Origin: Gammaproteobacteria bacterium
Lineage (GTDB): Bacteria; Pseudomonadota; Gammaproteobacteria; Steroidobacterales; GCA-2729495
Direction of reading: 5' to 3'
DNA length: 64,000 nucleotides
NCBI GenBank assembly: GCA_030746435.1
Contig: JASLMV010000010.1
Span: 1 to 64,000 of the forward strand
This document shows, piece after piece, positions 11,410-20,338 of the stretch (position 1 is the first letter of the stretch; each line of letters opens with the position of its first letter). The position numbers and the translations under genes were made by a program. The notes under the pieces were generated by a model. That model saw nothing but the letters and a program-made list of their open reading frames with translations. It had not been told where the DNA came from and did not search any database.

Positions 11410-11905
11410 GGTTTTGGGTACAGGCTACCCGGGGAAGGTCCTGGTGCTGGTGGTTGCCGCGTTGATAACTGCCTGCGGTTTCCGGTTGCGCGGGACCGAA
11501 GGTTTTTCCGACAGTATGGCAACCACCTATATCGATGCCGAGGACCGATATACCAGGTTCTACCGTGAGTTGGTGTCCACGCTGAGCGGGGGCGGCGTCG
11601 AGGTGGTCGATTCTGTCGTCGATGCGTCAGCCATCATCCGGATTTCGAAAGACTCGTCCGGCCAGGATGTCCTGACCGTTTCCGCGCGCAACGTGCCAAC
11701 CGAGTACAACGTTTTTTACGTCGTGGAGTATTCGGTCTGGATAGACGGGCAGGAAGTGTTGCCCGAGCATTCCGTTGCCCTGAGCCAGGACTACACCTAT
11801 GACACGACCCTGGTGCTCGGCAAAAACCGTGAAAGCGAGGCTATCCTCGAATCGATCGTGGGCGATGTCGTGCGCCAGGTTAGCCAGGAACTGTCAAGGC
11901 TCTGA
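11396..11905 (+). CDS. lptE: LPS-assembly lipoprotein LptE
   Basis: Outer-membrane lipoprotein plug of the LptD LPS translocon. The ATG at 11396 lies inside the end of leuS and gives 169 residues. A signal peptide ([14 protein letters not shown]) ends in a lipobox Cys followed by GFRLRG, the classic CGFxLRG start of mature LptE. LptE is usually followed directly by holA; here holA lies 3.7 kb away. Confidence 0.93.
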   Translation: MSWFKVLGTGYPGKVLVLVVAALITACGFRLRGTEGFSDSMATTYIDAEDRYTRFYRELVSTLSGGGVEVVDSVVDASAIIRISKDSSGQDVLTVSARNVPTEYNVFYVVEYSVWIDGQEVLPEHSVALSQDYTYDTTLVLGKNRESEAILESIVGDVVRQVSQELSRL

Positions 11906-11922
11906 CAAGCCGGCTTTGTCGC

Positions 11923-12597
11923 ATGCTTAAAATCTTTTATCGATACCTTTTGTACGGGACGGCAGTTACGGCCGGTACCGTCATCCTGATGGTATTGTCT
12001 GTGCGCATGCCGGACGGACTGCTGCTCGAAGAACCTGTGCCGGGCATGGGACTTCCAACCAGCGAGTTTTCGCCGGTGGAGCTTTTGCAGAATATGCTGC
12101 TTATTTTCTGTGCAGGCAGTTTCTGCTGGATCGCCGCCCGTGACCGGCTGCGCAGGCCGATGGCGGTCGGTTTTATCGCGCTCTTCCTCGTCATCCTGAT
12201 CAGAGAACTGGATTTTTTTCTCGATTACTATCTCGTCGATAATCTCTGGCAGGTATTGTGCGCGCTGCTGGTATCGGTATCCTTTGTGTACATCGTCAGA
12301 AATCGGAGACGGTATGTGCATGGCTGGCGGCGCTCATGGCCGTCCGCGGGGCTGGCGTTGATCATCGGCGGTTTCATTTTGCTGATTCCCTTTGCTCAGC
12401 TACTCGGCCACGAGGCGTTCTGGCAAGCGCTGATGCAGGAATCCTACGTGCGCGTCGTCAAGGTGGCGGCCGAAGAATTACTGGAGCTCGGCGCCTATAC
12501 GATTATTACTCTTGGGTCGATCGAGTTCCTCTACGCATGGTCGCGTTTGCCGCGCACCCGGAACCTCGACGCGCGTCCGCGTCGCCGCGGTCGTTAG
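11923..12597 (+). CDS. Polytopic membrane protein, function unknown
   Basis: I do not recognise this 224-residue protein. About six hydrophobic segments are visible, at roughly residues 8–26, 55–70, 80–98, 104–122, 138–160 and 180–205. A conserved-looking [10 protein letters not shown] follows the third segment. The C-terminus is strongly basic (RPRRRGR). It starts 17 bases after lptE and is probably cotranscribed with it. Its stop overlaps the stop of the convergent hisI by 3 bases. Confidence 0.7.
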   Translation: MLKIFYRYLLYGTAVTAGTVILMVLSVRMPDGLLLEEPVPGMGLPTSEFSPVELLQNMLLIFCAGSFCWIAARDRLRRPMAVGFIALFLVILIRELDFFLDYYLVDNLWQVLCALLVSVSFVYIVRNRRRYVHGWRRSWPSAGLALIIGGFILLIPFAQLLGHEAFWQALMQESYVRVVKVAAEELLELGAYTIITLGSIEFLYAWSRLPRTRNLDARPRRRGR

Positions 12598-13079
12598 AGC
12601 TTGGTAGGGTTCGGTACGCCCGGATAGACTTCTTCGGGATCGAATACCTTTTCGTGCTCGGTAAACTCGAGTTCGAGCGGCGCATCGGCACTCAGCCCCG
12701 GGCCTGACGGTACCTTGCGGTAGAAACAGGAACGGTAGCCGACATGGCAGCTCGCGCCGCCGATGACCTCGACACGGAGCCACACGCAGTCCTGATCGTC
12801 ATCGATCCGCAACTCACGAATCTTCTGCACGAGGCCACTGGTCGCGCCCTTGTGCCATATGGCCTGCCGGCTGCGGCTGAAATAGTGGGCTTCGCCCGTG
12901 TCGATCGTCAGCGCCAGTGCCTCGGGATTCATATAGCCGTGCATGAGCAACTCGCCCGACTCTATATCGGTCGTTACGGCCGGGATGAGGCCATGGGCAT
13001 CGAATTTTGGCGCGAGTTCGTGGCCTTCTTCTACCTGTTCAACCGACTTTCGCGCTCCGAAAATCTTGTCTGGATCCAC
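12594..13079 (-). CDS. hisI: Phosphoribosyl-AMP cyclohydrolase
   Basis: Third step of histidine synthesis: opens the purine ring of PR-AMP. The 161-residue protein lacks the HisE pyrophosphohydrolase domain. Diagnostic stretches are [30 protein letters not shown] and [15 protein letters not shown], the last with Cys residues that bind zinc. About 20 extra N-terminal residues and a C-terminal tail surround the core. It is transcribed against its neighbours and away from any other his gene. Confidence 0.95.
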   Translation of the reverse strand: MDPDKIFGARKSVEQVEEGHELAPKFDAHGLIPAVTTDIESGELLMHGYMNPEALALTIDTGEAHYFSRSRQAIWHKGATSGLVQKIRELRIDDDQDCVWLRVEVIGGASCHVGYRSCFYRKVPSGPGLSADAPLELEFTEHEKVFDPEEVYPGVPNPTKL

Positions 13080-13171
13080 CTTGCTGCTAACTCCGCTTCT
13101 CTATGCCGGACCTTCTCGGGCCCGCGTTCAAACTTGGTATTATACCGGGCTCATTTATCCAGAAGTGCCTC

Positions 13172-14554
13172 ATGAGCCTTATCCTTTACAACACCCTGTC
13201 GCGCGAGAAGGAAGAATTCGTGCCCGGCCAGCCGGGCAAGGTCTCTGTGTACGTGTGCGGGCCCACCGTTTACAACCGTCCGCATATAGGCAATGCGCGG
13301 CCGGCCGTGGTATTCGACGTGCTGGTGCGCTTCCTGCGTACTCGCTTTGATGTCATCTATGTCCGCAACATCACCGACATAGATGACAAGATCAATGCGG
13401 CTGCTGAAGAAAGCGGGGAAAGTATTGAGGTCATCGCCGCGCGCCATGCGGCAGACTATCATGCTGATATGGAAGCCCTGGGCGTGCTCTCACCCGATGT
13501 CGAGCCATACGCGACCCACCACCTTGCCGAGATGATCAGGATGATCGAGGGCCTGATCGAAGGCGGGCATGCTTACGAAGCTGAGGGTCACGTGCTGTTT
13601 CGGGTCGGCTCGTTCAGCGATTACGGTATGTTGTCGCGGCGCGACCGTCGCCAGTTACTGGATGGCGCGAGGGTGGAGGTAGCCCCTTATAAGGAAGACC
13701 CGGGTGATTTTATTTTGTGGAAACCATCGACACCCGAACAACCGGGGTGGGAGAGTCCCTGGGGCCGTGGCCGCCCCGGCTGGCATATTGAGTGTTCCGC
13801 AATGGCGGCCACGCACCTTGGGCGCACCATCGATATACACGGCGGCGGTAATGATCTGATTTTTCCCCACCACGAGAATGAAATTGCGCAGAGTACCTGC
13901 GCACATGGCGGTGATCTGTTCAGCCGCTACTGGTTGCATAACGGTTTCGTCAACGTCGACCACACCAAAATGTCCAAGTCGCTCGGCAATATCGTGCTGG
14001 TTCATGATCTCCTTGACGACGCGCCAGGCGAAGTAGTGCGGCTGGCGCTCCTGAACGCGCATTATCGGCAACCGCTCGACTGGTCGGCCGACCTGATGCT
14101 GGAGTCCCGCCGCAAACTCGATCGCCTGTACAACGCCCTGCGCAATGTGTCCGGGTGGGAGCAGGACTGGCAGGATGCAGAGCCCGCCGCCGGGTTTATG
14201 GCCGCGCTCGAAGATGACCTCAACACGCCGCGTGCACTCGCGGCGCTATTCTCACAGGCGCGTGAAATCAATCGTCTGGGCGAGGCGCCCGAGGCAGTTG
14301 AACTCGCGCGGCAACTGCGGGCAAGCGGTGAAATGCTGGGTCTCCTTGGCCAGGATCCGGCCAGGTGGTTTGTACAGGGTATAGGCGGTGCCGCTGAAGC
14401 CGACGAGATCGAAGCGTTGCTTGCCAAACGCGCCGCTGCTCGTGAGGTGGGTGATTTTTCTGAAGCCGACAGAATCCGTGGCAAGCTGACCGAAATGGGT
14501 ATCGTAATCGAGGATGGTCCTGACGGCACCCGCTGGCGACGTGTCGGTTCCTGA
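13172..14554 (+). CDS. cysS: Cysteinyl-tRNA synthetase
   Basis: Charges tRNA-Cys. The ATG at 13172 (MSLILYNTLSREKEEF) is the family start and gives 460 residues. The zinc and ATP site appears as VCGPTVYNRPHIGNAR and the KMSKS loop as [19 protein letters not shown], part of the Cys-recognising zinc site, is intact. It is followed one base later by a SufE-like gene. Confidence 0.97.
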   Translation: MSLILYNTLSREKEEFVPGQPGKVSVYVCGPTVYNRPHIGNARPAVVFDVLVRFLRTRFDVIYVRNITDIDDKINAAAEESGESIEVIAARHAADYHADMEALGVLSPDVEPYATHHLAEMIRMIEGLIEGGHAYEAEGHVLFRVGSFSDYGMLSRRDRRQLLDGARVEVAPYKEDPGDFILWKPSTPEQPGWESPWGRGRPGWHIECSAMAATHLGRTIDIHGGGNDLIFPHHENEIAQSTCAHGGDLFSRYWLHNGFVNVDHTKMSKSLGNIVLVHDLLDDAPGEVVRLALLNAHYRQPLDWSADLMLESRRKLDRLYNALRNVSGWEQDWQDAEPAAGFMAALEDDLNTPRALAALFSQAREINRLGEAPEAVELARQLRASGEMLGLLGQDPARWFVQGIGGAAEADEIEALLAKRAAAREVGDFSEADRIRGKLTEMGIVIEDGPDGTRWRRVGS

Positions 14555-14555
14555 T

Positions 14556-14984
14556 ATGGATGAACCGGTGTCAGGAATAGATGCAGCGCAGGCTGAACTG
14601 ATCGATGAGTTCCAGCTCTTCGATAACTGGCTGGATCGTTACCAGTACCTGATAGACCTGGGCCGCAAGTTGCCCGAGTTTCCCGAGCAGTTGAAAAACG
14701 AGGACTGTCGGTTGCATGGATGTCAGTCGCAGGTCTGGTTGCGGGCGGAAACGGATAATGACCGGCTGGTCTTTCAGGCGATCAGCGATTCGGCGATTGT
14801 CTCGGGGCTGATCGCCGTGCTGATGCGCGTCTACAGTGGCCGCACACCACGCGAAATACTCGACACGCACCCGGATTTTATCGATGCGATCGGCTTGCAT
14901 GAGCACCTGAGTCCGACACGCAGCAACGGACTGCACGCCATGATTGATGCCATCAAGGGGCACGCGGCCAGGTGCGCTGGCTGA
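14556..14984 (+). CDS. SufE-like Fe-S cluster assembly / sulfur-acceptor protein
   Basis: SufE/CsdE-family sulfur acceptor, which takes persulfide sulfur from a cysteine desulfurase. The 143-residue protein has the active-site region [14 protein letters not shown] with the acceptor Cys in the usual position. ATG 14556 is preferred over upstream GTG codons. It sits in the cysS–sufE–yidD run with no desulfurase gene nearby. SufE and CsdE cannot be told apart from sequence alone. Confidence 0.88.
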   Translation: MDEPVSGIDAAQAELIDEFQLFDNWLDRYQYLIDLGRKLPEFPEQLKNEDCRLHGCQSQVWLRAETDNDRLVFQAISDSAIVSGLIAVLMRVYSGRTPREILDTHPDFIDAIGLHEHLSPTRSNGLHAMIDAIKGHAARCAG

Positions 14985-15229
14985 TCCGGCTGTACCGTCG
15001 CTACCTGTCGCCGTTTTTTGCGCCGGCGTGTCGCTTTCAGCCTACCTGTTCCGCCTACGCCGACGAGGCGATCGAACGCTACGGCAACCTGCGTGGCGGG
15101 TGGCTGGCGTTCCGGCGAATACTGCGCTGCCAGCCGCTCGGGCCCTGCGGCTACGATCCCGTGCCCGAGGAATTCAGCTGGTGGGGCCGCGGTGTCGATG
15201 CCGCGCGCGATGGTGAAGACAACCACTGA
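14972..15229 (+). CDS. yidD: Membrane protein insertion efficiency factor YidD
   Basis: Small inner-membrane-associated protein that assists YidC/Sec insertion. The 85-residue sequence contains the hallmark [19 protein letters not shown] and GPCGYDPVP. YidD normally sits between rnpA and yidC; here it is displaced next to sufE. The GTG start at 14972 lies inside the end of the SufE-like gene. Confidence 0.93.
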   Translation: MRWLIRLYRRYLSPFFAPACRFQPTCSAYADEAIERYGNLRGGWLAFRRILRCQPLGPCGYDPVPEEFSWWGRGVDAARDGEDNH

Positions 15230-15316
15230 GCGGCCTGCAGCCGGTCAGGCAGGTTGCCGCGACTCATGTAGAATGAAGACCTGTAAGCGGTTACAACTTA
15301 TCCGCCGGACCAATGA

Positions 15317-15577
15317 ATGGATAGCAGGTTACTCGAGATTCTTTGTTGCCCCATCACCCGCCGTTCCCTGAACCGGCTGGGCCAGGACGATCTGGAGCAG
15401 GTCAATAACGCAATCCGGCAGGGCGATATCCGTAACCATGGCGGCGCCGAATTAACCGAACCACTCAGTGAAGCGCTGGTGACCGAAGACGGTGACCTCG
15501 TTTATCCCGTGAAAGACGGTATACCGGTGTTGCTGGAGGAAGAGTGCATCAACTGGGCGGCATTTAATGTGAGGTGA
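15317..15577 (+). CDS. Trm112-like / UPF0434 family protein
   Basis: The 86-residue protein starts MDSRLLEILCCPITRRSL, and the second half (LVTEDGDLVYPVKDGIPVLLEEE) is the UPF0434/Trm112 signature. Members of this family are small zinc-ribbon-like scaffolds. Only the N-terminal CC pair remains visible as potential metal ligands, so metal binding is uncertain. The in-frame ATG at 15317 overlaps another ATG (15313) that is out of frame. Confidence 0.85.
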   Translation: MDSRLLEILCCPITRRSLNRLGQDDLEQVNNAIRQGDIRNHGGAELTEPLSEALVTEDGDLVYPVKDGIPVLLEEECINWAAFNVR

Positions 15578-15616
15578 TACGGTTTTGAGACGGGGGAACA
15601 TGGCGATAACAAGGGA

Positions 15617-16666
15617 GTGCGACAGCCGCACGTGAAAATTACAGCCGATAAGATAACCTCACAACTTTCCAAAGGCCTGTCACCGGTCTGGTTTATTTCA
15701 GGCGACCAACCCCTGCTAGTTGGCGAAGCTGTAGACGCTGTTCGCGCCGGCGCGCGTGCAGAAGGATTCGATGAGCGCGAATCCCATGTTGCCGATGCTC
15801 GATTTAACTGGGATAAATTACTGGGCGGGCTCGATAACCTGTCGTTATTTGCAAACCGCAAAATTGTCGAAGTGCAGCTTGCAACCGGTAAACCCGGCCG
15901 TGAAGGGGGCGCTGCAATCGTCGAACTGGCAGCAAACCCGCCACCCGATACCCTGTTCATCATCAGTTCGCCCAAACTCGATTCGTCGACCGCGAAGACA
16001 AAATGGGCAAAGACGCTCGCCAGTGACGGAGTGTATGTCGAGGTACGTTCACCCAAACCCGGGCAGCTACCGGGCTGGCTCCGGGGCCGGCTGCGCGATG
16101 CCGGGCTGGAGTGCGATAACGAAGCGCTGGAACTGCTTGCCCAGCGTGTAGAGGGCAACCTGCTCGCGGCACAGCAGGAAATCAACAAGCTGGTCTTGCT
16201 GGCAGAGGGTCAGCGGGTCACGGCTGAAGTCGTGCAGCGTAGCGTTGCAGACGGCAGTCGCTATGACGTTTTCCAGCTTGCCGATGCGGCGATTGGCCAG
16301 GATGTGACCAGGGCGGTGAGGATTCTTTACGGACTGCGCAGCGAAGGCGTGGCGCCGGAGCTGACACTCTGGGCACTGGCGCGCGAGACGAATACACTGG
16401 TATCGCTCTGGGCATGCGTCGAACAGGGCACACCACCGGGCCGTGCCATGAGTGAGGCGCGGGTCTGGTCGAGTAAGCAGCCCATGTTGTCGCGGGCACT
16501 CAAGAATCATGACCAGGGCAGCATACGCAAGCTGGCCGCCAAGGCGAGTCTGACCGACCGCATTATCAAGGGCGCGAGTCCCGGGCTGCCCTGGAATGCA
16601 TTGCTGGAACTGGTGTTGCTCATCGCGCGGCCGCAACATCCTGTGCTGGCCGGATACGAGGCATGA
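15617..16666 (+). CDS. holA: DNA polymerase III delta subunit
   Basis: Clamp-loader delta subunit that opens the beta clamp. The 349-residue protein contains FISGDQPLLVGEAVDAVR, the usual HolA N-terminal strand and helix, then the AAA-like and collar domains (RVEGNLLAAQQEINKLVLL). The GTG at 15617 has its purine-rich AAGGGA immediately adjacent. GTG 15632, starting at KITADKITSQL, is equally possible. Its stop overlaps nadD by 4 bases. Confidence 0.94.
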   Translation: MRQPHVKITADKITSQLSKGLSPVWFISGDQPLLVGEAVDAVRAGARAEGFDERESHVADARFNWDKLLGGLDNLSLFANRKIVEVQLATGKPGREGGAAIVELAANPPPDTLFIISSPKLDSSTAKTKWAKTLASDGVYVEVRSPKPGQLPGWLRGRLRDAGLECDNEALELLAQRVEGNLLAAQQEINKLVLLAEGQRVTAEVVQRSVADGSRYDVFQLADAAIGQDVTRAVRILYGLRSEGVAPELTLWALARETNTLVSLWACVEQGTPPGRAMSEARVWSSKQPMLSRALKNHDQGSIRKLAAKASLTDRIIKGASPGLPWNALLELVLLIARPQHPVLAGYEA

Positions 16667-17313
16667 CGGTCGGACAGGGTCCCCTGGCAATTCTGGGTAG
16701 CGCCTTCGACCCCGTGCACTACGGTCATCTGCGCACGGCATTCGAGCTGCACGAAGCCCTGCAACTGGACGAAGTGTTGTTCGTACCCTCCGGAATTCCG
16801 CCCCGGCGAGAGTCGCACGTAGCAAGCGGCGAGATTCGCCTGCGCATGCTGGAAGTCGCAATTGAAGGACTGGAGTGGGGCAGCGTCGATCAGCGCGAAC
16901 TCAGGCGCGAAGGACCGTCGTATTCGGTACTTACGCTGGGCGAGTTGCGGCAAACACACGGCGACCGGAGTATCAGTATGATTATCGGGATGGACGCCTT
17001 TCTGGGGTTGCCGGGCTGGCACCGCTGGGAAGAGTTGTGCGACCTTGCACACCTGGTCGTAGTACACCGGCCGGGCTGGTCGGGGCCGGAAGACGGAGTA
17101 CTTGCCGAACTATTGCAGGCCCGCCATACACGCGACATGCAGGCGTTGCACTCAAGCCCCGCAGGACACATCTTCGTTCACGAAGTTACCCAACTCGAAA
17201 TCTCTTCGAGCGCAATTCGCACCGGCATACGTGCGGGCATCGGGCCGCGTTACCTCGTGCCAGACGGCGTGTGCAACATCATTCAGCAAACGGGCTGCTA
17301 CGGCGGCCCGTAG
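16663..17313 (+). CDS. nadD: Nicotinate-nucleotide adenylyltransferase
   Basis: Adenylylates NaMN to NaAD in NAD synthesis. The nucleotidyltransferase motif GSAFDPVHYGHLRTA (GxFDPxHxGH) is near residue 12 and the ISSxxIR equivalent EISSSAIRTGI lies near the C-terminus. The 216 residues match the family length. It overlaps holA by 4 bases, as in most gammaproteobacteria. Confidence 0.96.
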   Translation: MTVGQGPLAILGSAFDPVHYGHLRTAFELHEALQLDEVLFVPSGIPPRRESHVASGEIRLRMLEVAIEGLEWGSVDQRELRREGPSYSVLTLGELRQTHGDRSISMIIGMDAFLGLPGWHRWEELCDLAHLVVVHRPGWSGPEDGVLAELLQARHTRDMQALHSSPAGHIFVHEVTQLEISSSAIRTGIRAGIGPRYLVPDGVCNIIQQTGCYGGP

Positions 17314-17343
17314 GAAAACTTATACAAAAGGAGACCAACCCAT

Positions 17344-17706
17344 ATGCAAAGTGAGGCGTTGTTGAAACTGGCTCAGTCGTCACTGGAAGACCTGAAGGCA
17401 CGGGACATCCGGGTACTGGATGTGCGTACCCTGACGACCGTGACCGATTACCTGCTTATCGCGAGCGGCACATCGGACCGCCATGTTAAATCCATGGCAG
17501 ACCAGTTGATAGAAAACGCCAAGTTCGCGGGACAGCCGCCGCTGGGTATCGAGGGACAGGAAGCCGGCGAATGGGTGCTCATCGACCTTGCGGACATAGT
17601 CGTACATGTCATGCAGCCGCGGACCCGTGAATTCTACAAACTTGAAGATCTTTGGGCGGTCGGCTCGGGTGTGGCGGCCGAGTCTTCCGGTACCCGCGTT
17701 CCCTGA
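17344..17706 (+). CDS. rsfS: Ribosomal silencing factor RsfS
   Basis: Binds ribosomal protein L14 and blocks 50S–30S joining during starvation. The 120-residue protein has the conserved core DYLLIASGTSDRHVKSMAD and GEWVLIDLADIVVHVM…REFYKLEDLW. A strong AAAGGAG Shine–Dalgarno site precedes the ATG by about 10 bases, stronger than those of its neighbours. Confidence 0.96.
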   Translation: MQSEALLKLAQSSLEDLKARDIRVLDVRTLTTVTDYLLIASGTSDRHVKSMADQLIENAKFAGQPPLGIEGQEAGEWVLIDLADIVVHVMQPRTREFYKLEDLWAVGSGVAAESSGTRVP

Positions 17707-17723
17707 CTTTTGACCCGGGCGCC

Positions 17724-18194
17724 ATGCAGCTTACCGCCCTTGTGATCGGCACCCGCATGCCTTCCTGGGTCGAGGAAGGCGTTGCGACCTACACGAAGCG
17801 GCTGCCAAGGCATATAGCGCTAAGTTTCAGGGAACTGCCGGCCGCGCAACGCTCATCAGGATCTGATGTATCGAAGCAGAAGGCGCTGGAGGGCGAGCGG
17901 CTGCTGAAAGCGCTGCCCGAACCCGCGTATTGTGTCGCCCTGGACGAGCACGGTAAGTCCTGCACATCGGTCGCGCTTGCGGGGCAGCTGGAAGACTGGC
18001 TGGCCAGCCATTCACAGGTGGCTTTTATGATCGGTGGCGCCGATGGTCTTGCCGAGCCCTGCATGGAACGCGCGGATCGTATTTGGTCACTGTCCCCACT
18101 CACGCTCCCGCACGCGCTCGTCAGGGTGTTGCTGGCCGAGCAGATCTACCGTGCCTGGACCGTACTCCAGGGACATCCCTACCACCGCGACTAA
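17724..18194 (+). CDS. rlmH: 23S rRNA (pseudouridine-1915 N3) methyltransferase RlmH
   Basis: SPOUT methyltransferase acting on pseudouridine 1915 of 23S rRNA. ATG 17724 begins MQLTALVIGTRMP and gives 156 residues. The SAM-binding knot shows FMIGGADGL and LPHALVRVLLAEQIYRAW. It lies 17 bases after rsfS, in the usual order. Confidence 0.96.
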   Translation: MQLTALVIGTRMPSWVEEGVATYTKRLPRHIALSFRELPAAQRSSGSDVSKQKALEGERLLKALPEPAYCVALDEHGKSCTSVALAGQLEDWLASHSQVAFMIGGADGLAEPCMERADRIWSLSPLTLPHALVRVLLAEQIYRAWTVLQGHPYHRD

Positions 18195-18802
18195 TGGCCG
18201 GTAACGCAGACCAAATGCCTGAACTGCTACTCGCGTCGGCCTCGCCACGGCGGCGGGAATTACTCACGCAGCTTGGTGTCCAATTCACTGTTGTGCCTGC
18301 GAATATTGATGAGAGCATTTTGCCGGGCGAACTGCCCGAGTCGTATGTCAGGCGTATGGCCGCCGGCAAGGCAGAGGCCGGCCGGCGAAGTGCCGGTGGC
18401 CGGCCTGCACTGGGCGCCGACACCGCGGTGATTATCGACGATCGCATCCTCGGCAAGCCGCGCGACCGTGCAGATGCGCTCGACATGCTTGAGCTATTGG
18501 CAGGCCGGACCCACCAGGTCATTAGTGGGGTCGCGGTTGCGGACGGCACGCAAGTCCTGGAACGGCTGAGTACAACCAAAGTCAGTTTCGGCCCGATATC
18601 GGCCGCGGAGCGGGAAGCTTACTGGGCAACCGGTGAGCCCCGGGACAAGGCGGGTGCCTATGCCATCCAGGGCTACGGGGCTGTATTTGTCAGGCATATA
18701 AATGGAAGCTATACGGGGGTTGTCGGGCTGCCTCTTTATGAAACGGCAGAATTGTTACGATGCATAGGGCTCAATCCGGGCTCCGGCCCGGCGGATTCGT
18801 AA
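18194..18802 (+). CDS. maf: Maf-type nucleoside triphosphate pyrophosphatase
   Basis: Maf/YhdE-family pyrophosphatase, probably on dTTP/UTP (and modified pyrimidines). The ATG at 18194 shares a base with the rlmH stop (TAATG) and gives 202 residues. Signature parts are LLASASPRRRELLTQLG, GADTAVIID and DKAGAYAIQGYGA. Substrate class is inferred from the family and the rng neighbour. Confidence 0.93.
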   Translation: MAGNADQMPELLLASASPRRRELLTQLGVQFTVVPANIDESILPGELPESYVRRMAAGKAEAGRRSAGGRPALGADTAVIIDDRILGKPRDRADALDMLELLAGRTHQVISGVAVADGTQVLERLSTTKVSFGPISAAEREAYWATGEPRDKAGAYAIQGYGAVFVRHINGSYTGVVGLPLYETAELLRCIGLNPGSGPADS

Positions 18803-18849
18803 CCTGACAGGACACAACCGGGTTCCCGTGCGGCGCACCCAGGGCATTC

Positions 18850-20316
18850 ATGAAGGAAGAAATACTTATAAACGTGACGCCACGAGAGGTGCGGGCCGCC
18901 GTCCTGAATGACGGGGTGTTGCAGGAACTTCTGGTCGAGCGCGTTTCCCGTACCGGCCTCGTCGGCAATATCTACAAGGGCCGTGTATCCCGGGTGCTGC
19001 CCGGCATGCAGGCGGCTTTCGTAGATGTCGGTCTGCAGCGCACGGCTTTTCTCCACGCCTCGGATATCCACAAACCGGGGTCGGAGGAAGCAGCGGAAGA
19101 CCATAACTCTGTCGACATCCGCCAGCTCGTGCGGGAAGGCGATGAGTTGCTGGTGCAGATCCTGAAGGAGCCGCTGGGAGACAAGGGTGCGCGGCTCAGC
19201 ACCTTTGTCACGATCCCGTCGCGGTACCTCGTCATGATGCCCGACCGGCCCGGTGTGGGCGTGTCGGCTCGAATCGATGACGAATGCGAACGCGAACGCC
19301 TGCGCAGTGAATTGGAAGCGCTGCTTCCCGAAAATGCGACGCACGGCTTTATCGTGCGCACAGCGTCCGAAGGTGAGGATGCGGATGCACTGCTTGCAGA
19401 TATGCAGTTTCTTGACAAACTCTGGCGTGTTATCCGGGAAAAGGCGCAGGCCGAACCCGGGGTGAGGCTGGTGCATGCAGACCTGCCGCTGGCGGTAAGG
19501 GTTATCAGGGACCTTGCACATCACCAGGTAGAGCGTGTGCGTGTCGATTCCGAAGAGTGCCTGCAGAGCATGCTGGATTTCGCCCGTACCTTTATGCCTG
19601 AGCTGCCAGCGGCTATCGAGCTTTATACAGGGCAGCGGCCTATCTTCGACCTGTATGCCATTGATGACGAAATCGATCAGGCACTGGACTGTAACGTCCG
19701 GCTCAAGTCAGGTGGCTACCTGATCATCGAACAGACCGAGGCCATGACGACAATCGACGTCAATACGGGTGGTTACATCGGCCGCAGTAACCTCGAAGAA
19801 ACTATATTCCGGACCAACCTCGAAGCTGCAGCAACCATTGCACGGCAACTTCGGGTCAGGAACCTGGGTGGGATAATTATCATAGACTTTATCGATATGC
19901 AGACCGACACTCACAGGCGGCAAGTCCTCGAAGCGCTCGAACTGGCGCTGGCCGCGGATCATGCCCGCAACCAGATCTGCCATATTTCGCCACTGGGACT
20001 TGTAGAGATGACGCGCAAGCGTGCCCGCGAAAGCCTGGAGCATGTTCTGTGCGAGGCTTGCCCGACCTGTAACGGACGCGGGCATATAAAGACGCCGGAA
20101 AGCATTTGCTACGAAATTTTTCGCGAGATACTTCGCCAACACCGCCAGTTTCCCCTGGGAGAACTCGTTATCCTTGCCCACGAGGAAGTGGTGGAGCTGC
20201 TGCTGGATGAAGAATCGGACACACTGGCGGAACTCGAAGAACTCACGGGCAGGCCGTTACGCCTGCAGGCGCAGGCTATGAGTGCCCAGGACTCCTTTGA
20301 CGTGGTGCCCATGTAG
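18850..20316 (+). CDS. rng: Ribonuclease G
   Basis: Endoribonuclease of the RNase E/G family that matures the 5' end of 16S rRNA and takes part in mRNA decay. The 488-residue protein starts MKEEILINVTPREVRAAVL. It has an S1 domain with GNIYKGRVSRVLPGMQAAFVD and the catalytic DNase-like part with TIDVNTGGYIG and IIDFIDM. The zinc-link region CEACPTCNGRG is present. There is no RNase E-like C-terminal scaffold, which marks it as RNase G. Confidence 0.96.
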   Translation: MKEEILINVTPREVRAAVLNDGVLQELLVERVSRTGLVGNIYKGRVSRVLPGMQAAFVDVGLQRTAFLHASDIHKPGSEEAAEDHNSVDIRQLVREGDELLVQILKEPLGDKGARLSTFVTIPSRYLVMMPDRPGVGVSARIDDECERERLRSELEALLPENATHGFIVRTASEGEDADALLADMQFLDKLWRVIREKAQAEPGVRLVHADLPLAVRVIRDLAHHQVERVRVDSEECLQSMLDFARTFMPELPAAIELYTGQRPIFDLYAIDDEIDQALDCNVRLKSGGYLIIEQTEAMTTIDVNTGGYIGRSNLEETIFRTNLEAAATIARQLRVRNLGGIIIIDFIDMQTDTHRRQVLEALELALAADHARNQICHISPLGLVEMTRKRARESLEHVLCEACPTCNGRGHIKTPESICYEIFREILRQHRQFPLGELVILAHEEVVELLLDEESDTLAELEELTGRPLRLQAQAMSAQDSFDVVPM

Positions 20317-20338
20317 CGATGAATTCGGGTTTGTGTAC

